DNA of 64,000 nt from Sipunculus nudus (Eukaryota > Annelida > Sipuncula > Golfingiida > Sipunculidae). Where the stretch lies: contig CM049306.1 in NCBI GenBank assembly GCA_026874595.1, positions 65,418,019-65,482,018 of the forward strand, read 5' to 3'. The position numbers and the translations under genes are program-made. Below the pieces are notes generated by a model that saw only the letters and a program-made list of their open reading frames with translations, did not search any database and was not told the DNA's origin. This document shows positions 8,776 through 22,157 of this stretch, piece after piece (the first letter of the stretch is position 1; the number at the start of each line of letters is the position of its first letter).

Positions 8776-10018
8776 TATGGACTGTGCCTCCAACATGTAT
8801 GATCATAGATGGGGCCCGGAGAGGCCGTCACGGACCGCTGCACACGCCGGCCGCCCACCGTAAGGACCCTGCCGCCACTTGCGGCGACGGCACGTGACTT
8901 CGTGGTTTGGTGAAACACGGCGCGAGATCTGACGAAACTTACATTGTGACCCCTGAATGTGACTGCGAGTGTCAGGCGCTACCCAGCGCTGCAAACCATG
9001 TGTCTGTAGCGTAAAAAAATGAATGGTCCCGTGTTCTCGTTTCACGAGAAACGGTGCGAGATATGACGCGACTTGCTATTGAATGACCTAGAACTAAAGA
9101 AATGCTATCTAACGCCAAAAACCAGAGCGTTCTATCGCAAATATCGACAGAGATAGAAGCAGGAAAACTCCGTATTTTCAGATTGTCAAGTTTTACCCCA
9201 AAATTTGGTAACCATGGTAACGGCAGCACAAGGGTAAATGTACGAAGGAATAAGGCAATGATCCTAGTTTTAGATGCGACAAAAAAAATTGCTATATGCT
9301 TAATATTTTTTAAGATATTGCGGAAAAATGATAAGTTGTAGTGTTTCCAGTACCATGCCCCCTGGTGGCTATTTTCGAAAAATGAAAAAACAAGTTCGAG
9401 ATAATACAGAACAACAGAAAATATGTCACTTTCAGAACCTCATCTGTAAAACTGCAACCTCTAAATCGTATTTAATGAAATCTCGAAAAAACTCATTTGA
9501 CGACAAATGGCACGAGATTTTGCGAGACTTACATTAATTTCGCATAGAGCATATTAAATGCTACGCATTGCAAAAAACTAGACCTCTCTAACTTAAAAAC
9601 TGAGAAATTTGCAGGGAAATTTTCGAATTTTCTGATTTTCCCCAAAAAATACGTTACCATGGTAACCATTGACCGGAAAAATTTGCCAGCACTTGGAAAG
9701 CTTACATAGTGAGGAATAAAATGAGCTACGGATTATGCGGCTACGCTTATTATTGACGAAGATATGAAGAAAATAAAGATTTTAGGTTTTTTGGTGACCC
9801 TGACCTTGACCTTTGACCGATCATGGCCAAAAACAATAGGCTCCGAGGAGAACAGATCTTACAGTTAATGTATAAGTTTCAGAGCGATTGCTTAAAAACT
9901 GTGGCCTCTAGCGCGTGTACATACAGACAGACAGACAGACAAACAAACAAACAAACAAACAAACATACGCGGGTGATCAACATCCTTGCGAAAATCGAAG
10001 ATTTCCGGCAAGCAACAA
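8776..10018 (+). repeat. Module A composite unit (diverged)
   Basis: GC block (8813-8930), palindrome near 9033, X-box (9208-9221), variant CTCF-like core (9353-9369), a second, perfect X-box palindrome (9653-9666), half-site cluster near 9799, CAGA/CAAA tract (9925-9964) and one hairpin unit of the 'gcgggtgatcaacat' subtype (9966-10018). The right end of the large near-identical duplication lies at about 8885, inside its GC block. Confidence 0.75.
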
Positions 10019-11672
10019 ACAGACAAACTAGACGACCATAGGTCGAACGCTTGCCGGAAATCGGAAGTGAAACACAGACGGACAGACAGAACATATTGTC
10101 GGTTTTCTATTAATGGAATGACTCTCAGGGACATTGCTGAGAATATGTGGCCCGTAGAATGACATATGAGACAAAAGAACAGGCAAGCAGACAAAGCTGA
10201 CAACAAAAGACGAACAGACAGATATAGTGACTTAGTGAGACAAGATTGACACCAGATGACATAACCTAGTGATTGAGAAGATTCAAAGGAAGAAAATGAG
10301 TTATAATTTATGTAATTTAGATTTATAGTTTTGGAGGTATGGCGAATTAATGATATACTTGGGAGGCTCGACTGTAGCGCCCTCTAGCAGACATATTCCG
10401 AAGACGACAAATGCGTTTCGTATTATTAGTGTATGACATGAGATGTCCCAGTTTCAAAAGGATTCCGTCAAAGCTGTGGCCTGTAGAATGCTATATGTAA
10501 GGCGTAAGAACCAGCAAGCAGGCGACTTTGAGGATAACGGTCAAACAGATGGACACACTGACAAAGTGACAGAAGATTGAAACCAGATGCCTTAATCAGG
10601 TTATGGAGAAGACTCAAAGGAAGAAAATAAGCAATAGTTTATGTAACTGAGGCTTTGGGTTTAGAGATATGGCCAATACAATGGTATGTGTGTGAGGATC
10701 GTGTGCAGCGCCCACTAGTGGCCATATCCGGAAAATGAAAAATTTATTTCTAGATATTAGTGTAAGACATAAGATGTAATAGTTTCAAAAGGATTCCGTC
10801 AAAACTATGGCCTATAGAATGCTATATGTGAGACGCAAGAGCCAACAAGCAGGCGAATTTGAGGACAACTGACAAACAGACGAAAACACTGACAAAGTGA
10901 CTCAAGATTGAGTCCAGATGACTACTCCAGGTTATGGAGAAGACTCAAAGGAAGAAAAACCTACAGTTTATGTAACTGAGGTTTATAGTTTTGGAGATAT
11001 TGCCAAAGCATGATATGTTGGGAGAGGTTCGGGTTCAGCGCCCCCTAGCGGCCATATCCGGAAAATGAACAATTGGTTTCGAGATATTAGTGTAAGACTT
11101 AAGATGTAATAGTTTCAAAAGGATTCTTTCAAAACTGTGGCCTGTAGAATGCTATATGTGAGACTTAAGAGCAAGCAGGCGAATTTGAGGACAACTGACA
11201 AACAGACAGACACACTGACAAAGTGTCACAAAATTGTGACCAGATGACTACACTAGGTTATGGAGAAGACTCATAGGAAGAAAATAAGCTATAGTTTATG
11301 TAATTGAGGCTTATAATTTTTGAGATATGGCCAAAATATGATATGTTCGGGAGGTTCGCATCCAGGGCCCCCTAGCGGCCCTATTAAAAAAATGAAAAAA
11401 CAATTTCGAGATACTAGTGTAGGACTTATAATATGTCAGTTTCAAAAAGATTCCTGCAATAATGTGGCCTTTGGCGCAAGATGAATGAAATCTCGAAATA
11501 TCTCTATTCACGAGATATTTTACGAGATACTGCAAGACTTGTAATAAAATCTTGTAGTACTAGTTGAATGCTTCCTGATGCAAAAAACTAGATCACTCTA
11601 GCTATAAAACTGACAAAGTTACAAAAATTAGGCCTTTTATTTTCGAAAATCATGAGTTTTCCCCAAAAATGT
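10019..11672 (+). repeat. F block followed by four B monomers
   Basis: The joint 'ctagacgaccataggtcgaa' leads into F ('acatattgtcggttttctat', from 10091), then B monomers with cores at 10374, 10706, 11036 and 11363 (spacing 332, 330, 327 bp), then the palindrome region near 11487. The unit ends abruptly near 11672, where 'ccccaaaaatgtg' is fused straight to the next F block; the half-site cluster and CAGA tract expected there are missing, which suggests a deletion. Confidence 0.75.
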
Positions 11673-13540
11673 GGACAAACGGACAGACAGAACATATTGT
11701 CGGTTTTCTATTAATGGAATGACTCTCAGGGACATTGCTGAGAATATGTGGCCCGTAGAATGACATATGAGACAAAAGAACAGGCAAGCAGACAAAGCTG
11801 ACAACAAAAGACGAACAGACAGACATACTGACTTTGTGAGACAAGATTGACACCAGATGACATAACCTGGTGATTGAGAAGATTCAAAGGAAGAAAATGA
11901 TTTATGTAATTTAGATTTATAGTTTTGGAGGTATGGCGAATTAATGATATACTTGGGAGGCTCGACTGTAGCGCCCTCTAGCAGACATGTTCCCAAGACG
12001 ACAAATGCGTTTCGTATTATTAGTGTATGACAAGAGATGTCCCAGTTTCAAAAGGATTCCGTCAAAGCTGTGGCCTGTAGAATGCTATATGTAAGGCGTA
12101 AGAACCAGCAAGCAGGCGACTTTGAGGATAACGGACAAACAGATGGACACACTGACAAAGTGACAGAAGATTGAAACCATATGCTTTAATCAGGTTATGG
12201 AGAAGACTCAAAGGAAGAAAATAAGCGATAGCTTATGTAACTGAGGCTTTGGGTGTAGAGATATGGCCAATACAATGGTATGTGTGTGAGGGTCGTGTGC
12301 AGCGCCCACTAGTGGCCATATCAGGAAAATGAAAAATTCATTTTTAGAAATTAGTGTCAGACATAAGATGTAAAAGTTTCAAAAGGATTCCGTCAAAACT
12401 GTGGCCTATAGAATGCTATATGTGAGACGCAAGAACCAACAAGCAGGCGAATTTGAGGCATTGACAAACAGACGAAAACACTGACAAAGTGATTCAAGAT
12501 TGAGTCCACATGACTACTCCAGGTTATGGAGAAGACCCAAAGGAAGAAAAAAGCTACAGTTTATGTTACTGAGGTTTATAGTTTTGGAGATATTGCCAAA
12601 GCATGATATGTTGGGAGAGGTTCGAGTTCAGCGCCCCCTAGCGGCCATATCCGGAAAATGAAAAATTTGTTTCGAGATATTAGTGTAAGACTTAAGATGT
12701 TATAGTTTCAAAAGGATTCTTTCAAAACTGTGGCCTATAGAATGCTATATGTGAGAAGCAAGAGCAAGCAGGCGAATTTGAGGACAACTGACAAACAGAC
12801 AGACACACTGACAAAGTGTCACAAAAGTTTGACCAGATGACTACACTAGGTTATGGAGAAGACCCAGAGGAAGAAATTAAGCTAAAGTTTATGTAATTGA
12901 GGCTTATAATTTTGGAGATATGGCCAAAATATGATATGTTCGGGAGGTTCGCATCCAGCGCCCCCTAGCGGCCCTATTCAAAAAATGAAAAAACAATTTC
13001 GAGATACTAGTGTAGGACTTATTATATGTCAGTTTCAAAAAGATTCCTGCAATAATGTGGCCTTTGGCGCAAGATGAATGAAATCTCGAAATATCTCTAT
13101 TCACGAGATATTTTACGAGATACTGCAAGACTTGTAATAAAATCTTGTAGTACTAGTTGAATGCTTCTTGATGCAAAAAACTAGATCACTCTAGCTTTAA
13201 AACTGACAAAGTTAGAAAAATAAGACCCCTTATTTTCGAATATCTCGACTTTTCCCCCAAAATTTGTAACCATGGTTACGGCAAATTTGAGTCAGCTACA
13301 CACTAGATGACAGGCCTTGGAATGACGATTAAAATGAGCTATTGTTGAAGTAGATACGACTATTAGTCACAAAGATATGAAGAAAAAACCGTTTTGAGAA
13401 GTTTTGATGACCTTGACCTTGACCTATATTGCCCAAAAACAATAGGCTTCTTGCATTTTTGATTTTACACAAACTGTGAAAGTTTGAAAGCGATGGGATC
13501 AAAATTGCGACCTGTAGAGACTGGACAGGCAAACAAACAA
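11673..13540 (+). repeat. F block followed by four B monomers, second copy
   Basis: Same order as the preceding unit (F from 11692; cores at 11969, 12300, 12629, 12956), but here the unit runs through the palindrome (near 13105), a degenerate X-box near 13267, a half-site cluster near 13408 and a very short CAAA tract. Confidence 0.75.
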
Positions 13541-15145
13541 ACTAGACGACCATTGATCGAACGCTTGCCGGAAATCGGAAGTGAAACACAGACGGACAGA
13601 CAGAACATATTGTCGGTTTTCTATTAATGGAATGACTCTCAGGGACATTGCTGAGAATATGTGGCCCGTTGAATGACATATGAAACAAAAGAACAGGCAA
13701 GCAGACAAAGCTGACAACAAAAGACGAACAGACAGACATAGTGACTTAGTGAGACAAGATTGACACCAGATGACATAACCTAGTGATTGAGAAGATTCAA
13801 AGGAAGAAAATGATTTATGTAATTTAGATTTATAGTTTTGGAGGTTTGGCGCATTAATGATATACTTGGGAGGCTCGACTGTAGCGCCCTCTAGCAGACA
13901 TATTCCCAAGACGACAAATGCGTTTCGTATTATTAGTGTATGACATGAGATGTCCCAGTTTCAAAAGGATTCTGTCAAAGCTGTGGCCTGTAGAATGCTA
14001 TATGTAAGGCGTAAGAACCAGCAAGCAGGCGACTTTGAGGATAACGGACAAACAGATGGACACACTGACAAAGTGACAGAAGATTGAAACCAGATGCCTT
14101 AATCAGGTTATGGAGAAGACTCAAAGGAAGAAAATAAGCTATAGTTTATGTAACTGAGGCTTTGGGTGTAGAGATATGGCCAATACAATGGTATGTGTGT
14201 GAGGGTCGTGTGCAGCGCCCACTAGTGGCCATATCCGGAAAAAGAAAATTTTTTTTCTAGATATTAGTGTAAGACATAAGATGTAATAGTTTCAAAAGGA
14301 TTCCGTCAAAACTGTGGCCTATAGAATGCTATATGTGAGACGCAAGAGCCAACAAGCAGGCGAATTTGAGGACAACTGACAAACAGACGAAAACACTGAC
14401 AAAGTGACTCAAGATTGAGTCCAGATGACTACTCCAGGTTATGGAGAAGACCCAAAGGAAGAAAAAAGCTACAGTTTATGTAACTGAGGTTTATAATTTT
14501 GGAGATATGGCCAAAATATGATATGTTCGGGAGGTTCGCATCCAGCGCCCCCTAGCGGCCCTATTCAAAAAATGAAAAAACAATTTCGAGATACTAGTGT
14601 AGGACTTATAATATGTCAGTTTCAAAAAGATTCCTGCAATTATGTGGCCTTTGGCGCAAGATGAATGAAATCTCGAAATATCTCTATTCACGAGAAATTT
14701 TACGAGATACTGCAAGACTTGTAATAAAATCTTGTAGTACTAGTTAAATGCCCCTTATGCAAAAAACTAGATCACTCTAGCTATAAAACTGACAAAGTTA
14801 CAAGAATTAGGCCTTTTATTTTCGAAAATCATGAGTTTTCCCCAAAAATGTGTAACCATAGAAACAGCAGATTTCAGCAACATATATATCAGAAGAAAGG
14901 CCTTGGAATGCCGATTAAAATGAGCCATGTTTGAAGTGGCTATGACAAATAGTAATGGAGATATGAAGAAAAGAGCACTTTAGGAACTTTTGATGACCTT
15001 GACCTTGACCTTTGACCTATATTGCCCAAAAACAATAGGCTTCTTGCATTTTTGATTTTACACAAACTGTTAAAGTTTGAAAGCGATGGGATCAAAATTG
15101 CGACCTTTAGAGACTGGACAGACAAACAAACAGACTAGACGACCA
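13541..15145 (+). repeat. F block followed by three B monomers
   Basis: F starts near 13604; cores at 13881, 14213 and 14543. It lacks one B monomer compared with its two left neighbours. A-like DNA with the 'acagcagatttcagcaaca' motif, a half-site cluster near 14994 and a short CAGA tract close it. Confidence 0.7.
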
Positions 15146-16003
15146 GAGTTCGAACGCTTGCCGGAAGCGGAAATAAGAAATTCAAACTAGGAGACAACAT
15201 ACAGCAGGCAGGCAGTTTACATTTGGAACTGGTCAAATGAAGTACCCGAATAATGGCGTAAACAGAAGCACAATTTTGTGTAGTTATGCTGATTTTCAAA
15301 AGTCGCAGATGAGTAGACAGACAGACAGACAAGAAAAAACTCCATGTGAAGGCCATGTACTCCTGTCATAGAGAATGGAAAACAGTCTATTAGAATAAAA
15401 CTCCATATTTTGAATTTCAAGAATAAGAAGAATTTAATTGTAACGTATATTAGGTCACCATGGCAATGGAATAATATGAAAGAGTCCCCAGGAGGATAAA
15501 CGCAATAAATCTAGTATCAGATGCTGCAATCAATGTTGTGACAGTGTGTGTAGTTTTGGAGATATGGCACAATAATGATTGCTGCAGCGCCATCTGGCGG
15601 CTTATTTCTAAACGGAAAAAAATAAGTTTCGAAATATTTTATTTTTTATTATAAATATTTAATGTATAATTAAAATTAAACCCCTGCCCCCCAACTGCTA
15701 AACCAGGGATCCGCCCATATTTTGACAAACGCATCTATAAAATCGGGGATCCGTCCCTGGTTTGAAAGATTTGCCAGTGGTTCCTGGCAACACAAGTGGC
15801 CCCACAAAGGGGACACAATGAAAATAACAGGTGTGTTCAATTCAAATTTAGCGGCTTTTGTCCTCTTTTCAATGCTGCTTTGTGAAATTCATGGATGACC
15901 GTGCACGCCAACTTGCAACTGTAATGGCCTTGCTGGCACTTATCGGTCAACCCTGAAGCCACTTGTGCTCACGGCATTTGGATTTATCTTCATCATTTGA
16001 TAA
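15146..16003 (+). repeat. D block, C monomer and E block
   Basis: D spans about 15146-15480, one C monomer with a CTCF-like core near 15586 spans about 15481-15684, and E spans 15685-16003. In this E copy the small open frame is disrupted by an indel and by 'ggatgacc' (CGA to TGA). Confidence 0.7.
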
Positions 16004-17361
16004 AAAACGAGGCCAGATTTGACGGGAATTGCTATATAATCACATTATATGAATGAGAGTGTCAGACGCTGTCACATGCTGAAAACTATATGTCTGTAGT
16101 GTAAAAAATGACAGCATTATAGGCATTTTTTAAAATGGTCCTCTGTTTTCGTTTGACGACAAATGGTGCGAGATTTTACGAGATATTCACTTGTGTCACT
16201 TTAATCTACTAAAAAATCCTAGAACAATAAAAACTAGACCCTTGTAGCATAAAAATAGCCGAGATACAGATACTTCTTTAAAATCTCGAATTTCTCGTTT
16301 GGTGGGAGATGATGCGAGATTGGGCGAGATTTGCAATTCCTTCATATTAAGCTCCAAAAAAGCTACCAAATGCTGAAAACAACTGCTCTTTAGCTTAAAA
16401 GGTGGTCAGGTTATAAGCATTTCTGTGAAATCTCGTAATTTCTCGTTTGACGAAAAACCGAGCGAGATTTGACGAGATTTGCAACTGAATGACTTAGAAC
16501 AAAGGGAATGCTGCCTTATGCAAAAAATTAGACCCTTGTAGCATAAATATTAACAGAGATAAAAGCCAAAAACCTCATGTTTTCCGATGGTCAAGTTTTA
16601 CCCCAAAATTTGGTAACCATGGTTACCGCAGCACAAGGCTATATATACGAAGGAATAAGGCGATGATACTAGTTTTAGATGCGACAAGAAAAATTGTTAT
16701 ATGCTTAATATTTTTTTAGATATTGCAGAAAAATGATAAGTTGTAGTGTTTCCAGTACCACGCTCCCTGGTGGCTTTTTTCGAAAAATGAAAAAGCAAGT
16801 TCGAGATAATACAGAAAAACAGAAAATATGTCACTTTCAGAACCTTAGCTGTAAAACTGCAACCTCTAAATCGTATTTTATGAAATCTCGAAAAGTCTCA
16901 TTTGACGACAAATGGCACGAGATTTTGCGAGACTTCTATTAATTTTCCATAGAGCATATTAAATGCTACACAATGCAAAAAACTAGACCTCTCTAACTTA
17001 AAAAATGAGAAATTTGGAGGGAAATTTTCGAATTTTCTGATTTCCCCCCATAATACGTTACCATGGTAACCATTGACCGGAAAAATTTGCTAGCACTTGG
17101 AATGCTAACATAAAGAGGAATAAAATGAGCTACAGATTATGCGGCTACGATTATTATTGACGAAGATATGAAGAAAATAAAAATTTAAGGTTTTTTGGTG
17201 ACAATGACCTTGACCTTTGACCGATCATGACCAAAAACAATAGGCTCCGAGGAGAACCGATCTTACACTATATCTATAAGTTTCAGAGCGATTGGTGAAA
17301 AATTGTGGCCTGTAGAGCACAGACAGACAGACAGACAAACAAACAAACAGACAAACAGACT
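16004..17361 (+). repeat. Module A' composite unit
   Basis: Three ~147-bp monomers whose 'tcgtttg' motifs fall near 16146, 16292 and 16441 (spacing 146 and 149 bp), then the palindrome GTAACCATGGTTAC (16613-16626), CTCF-like core (16758-16774), X-box (17057-17070), half-site cluster near 17204 and CAGA/CAAA tract (17318-17361). Confidence 0.75.
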
Positions 17362-18441
17362 AGACGACCAGAGGTCGAACACTTGCCGGAAGCGGAAATA
17401 AGAAAGTCAGACTAGGAGAAACATTCAGCAGGCAGTTTACATTTGGAACTAGTCAAATGAAGTACCCGAATAATGGCGTAAACAGAAGCACAATTTTGTG
17501 TGGTTATGCTGATTTTTAAAAGTCGCAAAAGAGTAGAAAGACAAACAGACAGACAGACGGGAAAAAAACTCCATGTGAAGGCCATGTACTCCTGTCATGG
17601 AGAATGGAAAACAGTCTATTAGAATAAAACTCCATATTTTGAATTTCAAGAATAAGAAGAATTTAATTGTAACGTATATTAGGTCACCAAGGTAATGGAA
17701 GAATATGACAGAGTCCCCACGAGAGTAATCGTATTAAATCTAGCTTCAGATGCTGCAATCAATGTTGTGACACTGTCTATAGTTTTGGAGATATGGCACA
17801 ATAATGATTGCTGCAGCGCCATCTGGCGGCTATTTTCTAAAAGGAAAAAAAATAAGTTCCCTGATATTTTTTTTATTATATATATTTGATGTATAATTAA
17901 TCTAACCCGTGCAGAATGTGTCAGAGTCCCCAGATGGATAAACGCAATAAATCTAGTATCAGATGCTGCAATCAATGTTGTGACAGTGTGTATAGTTTTG
18001 GTGATATGGCACAATAATGATTGCTGCAGCGCCATCTGGCGGCTTATTTCTAAACGGAAAAAAATAAGTTTCGAAATATTTTATTTTTTATTATAAATAT
18101 TAAATGTATAATTAAAATTAAACCCCTGCCCCCCAACTGCTAAACCAGGGATCCGCCCCTATTTTGACACACCCAACTACAAAATCTGGGATCCGTCCCT
18201 GGTTTGAAAGATTTGCCAGTGGTTCCTGGCAACACAAGTGGCCGCACAAGGGGACACAATGAAAATAACAGGTGTGTTCAATTCAAATTTAGCGGCTTTT
18301 GTCCTCTGTTCAATGCTGCTTTGTGAAATTCATGGACGACCGCGCACGCAAACTTGCAACTGTAATGGCCTTGCCGGCACTTACCGGTCAACCCTGAAGC
18401 CACTTGTGCTCACGGCAATTGGATTTATCTTCATCATTTGA
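17362..18441 (+). repeat. D block, two C monomers and E block
   Basis: D spans about 17362-17690, two C monomers with cores at 17814 and 18027 (spacing 213 bp) span about 17691-18119, and E spans 18120-18441 with an intact small open frame (18238-18441). Confidence 0.7.
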
Positions 18442-19646
18442 TAAAAAACGAGGCGAGATTTGACGGGAATTGCTATATAATCACATTATATGACTGAGAG
18501 TGTCAGACGCTGTCACATGCTGAAAACTATATGTCTGTAGTGTAAAAAATGACAGCATTATAGGCATTTGTTTAAATGGTCCTCTGATTTCGTTTGACGA
18601 CAAATGGTGCGAGATTTGACGAGATATTCACTTGTGTCACTTTAATCTCCTAAAAAATCCTAGAACAATAAAAACTAGACCCTTGTAGCATTAAAATAGC
18701 CGAGATACAGATATTTGTTTAAAATCTCGTAATTTTTCGTTTGACGATAAACTGAGCGAGATTTGACGAGATTTGCAATTGAATGACTTAGAACAAAGGG
18801 AATGCTGCCTTATGCAAAAAACTTCACCCTTGTAGCATAAATATTAACAGAGATAAAAACCAAAAACATCATGTTTTCAGATTGTCAAGTTTTACCCTAA
18901 AATTTGGTAACCATGGTAACGGCGGCACAAGCCTATATGTACAAAGGAATAAGGCAATGATCCTAGTTTAAGATGCGACAAAAAAATTTGTTATATGCTT
19001 AATATTTTTTTAGATATTGCGGAAAAATGAAAAGTTGTAGTGTTCCCGGTACCACGCCCCCTGGTGGCTATTTTCGAAAAATGAAAAAATAAGTTCGAGA
19101 TAATACAGAATAACAGAAAATAAGTCACTTTCAGAACCTTAGCTGTAAAACTGCAACCTCTAAATCGTATTTAATGAAATCTTGAAAAGTCTCATTTGAC
19201 GACAAATGGCACGAGATTTTGCGAGACTTCCATTAATTTTCCATAGAGCATATTAAATGCTACACAATGCAAAAAACTAGACCTCTCTAACTGAAAAAAT
19301 GAGAAATTTGGAGTGAAATTTTCGAATTTTCTGATTTTCCCCCAAAAAAAACGTTACCATGGTAACCATTGACCGGAAAAATTTGCTAGCACTTGGAAAG
19401 CTAACATAAAGAGGAATAAAATGAGCTACAGATTATGCGGCTACGATTATTATTGACGAAGATATAAAGAAAATAAAAATTTTAGGTTTTTCGGTGACAC
19501 TGACCTTGACCTTTGACCGACCATGACAAAAAACAATAGGCTCCGAGGAGAACTGATCTTACACTATATCTATAAGTTTCAGAGCGATTGGTGAAAAATT
19601 GTGGCCTGTAGAGCACAGACAGACAGACAAACAGACAAACAGACAA
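18442..19646 (+). repeat. Module A' composite unit
   Basis: It carries two monomer-type 'cgtttgacga' blocks (near 18591 and 18738) instead of three, so one monomer has been deleted. X-box 18907-18920, CTCF-like core 19052-19068, second X-box 19353-19366, half-site cluster near 19500 and CAGA/CAAA tract 19616-19646 follow. Confidence 0.75.
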
Positions 19647-21590
19647 ACTAGACGACCATAGGTCGAACGCTTGCCGGAAATCGGAAGTGAAACACAGACG
19701 GACAGACAGAACATATTGTCGGTTTTCTATTAATGGAATGACTCTCAGGGACATTGCTGAGAATATGTGGCCCGTAGAATGACATATGAGTCAAAAGAAC
19801 AGGCAAGCAGACAAAGCTGACAACAAAAGACGAACAGACAGACATACTGACTTTGTGAGACAAGATTGACACCAGATGACATAACCTGGTGATTGAGAAG
19901 ATTCAAAGGAAGAAAATAATTTATGTAATTTAGATTTATAGTTTTGGAGGTATGGCGAATTAATGATATACTTGGGAGGCTGGACTGTAGCGCCCTCTAG
20001 CAGACATATTCCGAAGACGACAAATGCGTTTCGTATTATTAGTGTATGACATGAGATGTCCCAGTTTCAAAAGGATTCCGTCAAAGCTGTGGCCTGTAGA
20101 ATGCTATATGTAAGGCGTAAGAACCAACAAGCAGGCGACTTTGAGGATAACGGACAAACAGATGGACACATTGACAAAGTGACAGAAGATTGAAACCATA
20201 TGCCTTAATCAGGTTATGGAGAAGACTCAAAGGAAGAATATAAGCTATAGCTTATGTAACTGAGGCTTTGGGTGTAGAGATATGGCCAATACAATGGTAT
20301 GTGTGTGAGGGTCATGTGCAGCGCCCACTAGTGGCCATATCAGGAAAATGAAAAATTGATTTCGAGATATTAGTGTAAGACTTAAGATGTTATAGTTTCA
20401 AAAGGATTCTTTCAAAACTGTGGCCTATAGAATGCTATATGTGAGACGCAAGAACCAACAAGCAGGCGAATTTGAGGACAACTGACAAACAGACGAAAAC
20501 ACTGACAAAGTGATTCAAGATTGAGTCCAGATGACTACTCCAGGTTATGGAGAAGACCCAAAGGAAGAAAAAAGCTACAGTTTATGTTACCGAGGTTTAT
20601 AGTTTTGGAGATATTGCCAAAGCATAATATGTTGGGAGAGGTTCGAGTTCAGCGCCCCCTAGCGGCCATATCCGGAAAATGAAAAATTGTTTTCGAGATA
20701 TTAGTGTAAGACTTAAGATGTTATAGTTTCAAAAGGATTCTTTCAAAACAGTGGCCTGTAGAATGCTATATGTGAGACGCAAGAGCAAGCAGGTGAATTT
20801 GAGGACAACTGACAAACAGACAGACACACTGACAAAGTGTCACAAAAGTGTGACCAGATGACTACACTAGGTTATGGAGAAGACTCAGAGGAAGAAAATA
20901 AGCTATAGTTTATGTAATTGAGGCTTTTAATTTTGGAGATATGGCCAAAATATGATATGTTCGGGAGGTTCGCATCCAGCGCCCCCTAGCGGCCCTATTC
21001 AAAAAATGAAAAAATCATTTCTAGATATTAGTGTAGGACTTATGATATGTCAGTTTCAAAATGATTCCTGCAATAATGTGGCCTTTGGCGCAAGATGAAT
21101 GAAATCTCGAAATATCTCTATTCACGAGATATTTTACGAGATACTGCAAGACTTGTAATAAAATCTTGTAATACTAGTTGAATGCTACGTGATGCAAAAA
21201 ACTAGATCACTCTAGCTTTAAAACTGACAAAGTTAGAAAAATAAGACCCCTTATTTACGAATATCATGACTTTTCCCCCAAAATTTGTAACCATGGTTAT
21301 GGCAAATTTGAGCCAGCTACACACCAGATGACAGGCCTTGGAATGACGATTAAAATGAGCTATTGTTGAAGTAGATACGACTATTAGTCACAAAGATATG
21401 AAGAAAAAACCGTTTTGAGAAGTTTTGATGACCTTGACCTTGACCTTTGACCTATTTTGACCAAAAACAATAGAGCACCTGGAAATTTATTTCTCCATAA
21501 TCTCTGAAAATTTCAAGGTGATTGTGGCAAAATTGTGGCCAGGAGAGTGCAGACAAACAAACAAAAAGACAGACAAACAGACTAGACGAC
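19647..21590 (+). repeat. F block followed by four B monomers, third copy
   Basis: F near 19693; cores at 19988, 20319, 20650 and 20977. The palindrome region lies near 21115. The half-site cluster near 21428 is followed by an unusual stretch ('agagcacctggaaatttatt') not shared with the other units, then a CAAA/CAGA tract. Confidence 0.7.
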
Positions 21591-22157
21591 CAGAGGTCGA
21601 ACGCTTGCCGGAAGCGGAAATAAGAAAGTCAAACTAGTAGACAACATACAGCAGACAGTCAGGTTACATTTGGAACTGGTCAAATGAATTACCCCAATTA
21701 TGGCGGAAACAGAAGCACAATTTTGTGTGGTTATGCTGATTTTCAAAAGTCGCAGATGAGTAGACAGACAAACAGACAGGCAGACGGGAAAAAAAAACTC
21801 CATGTGAAGGCCATGTACTCCTGTCATGGAGAATAGAAAACAGTCTATTAGAATAAAACTCCATATTTTGAATTTCAAGAAAAAGAAGAATATAATTGTA
21901 ACGTATATTAAGTCACCATTGTAATTGAAGAATATGACAGTGTCCCCACGAGGATAAACGCATTAATCTAGTTTCAGATGCTGCAATGAATGTTGTGACA
22001 CTGTTTATGGTTTTAAAGATAACACATTATGGCACAATAATGATTGCTTCAGCCTCATCTAGCGGCTATTTTCTAAAAGGAAAAAAATAAGTTCCCAGAT
22101 ATTTTTTTTATTATATGTATTTGATGTATAATTATATTTAACCCCTGCAGAATATGA
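21591..22157 (+). repeat. D block and degraded C monomer
   Basis: D spans about 21591-21920. The C monomer (about 21921-22157) carries a small insertion before 'atggcacaataatgat' and a degraded core ('cagcctcatctagcggc'). It ends at 'gcagaatatga', where the inverted segment begins. Confidence 0.65.
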
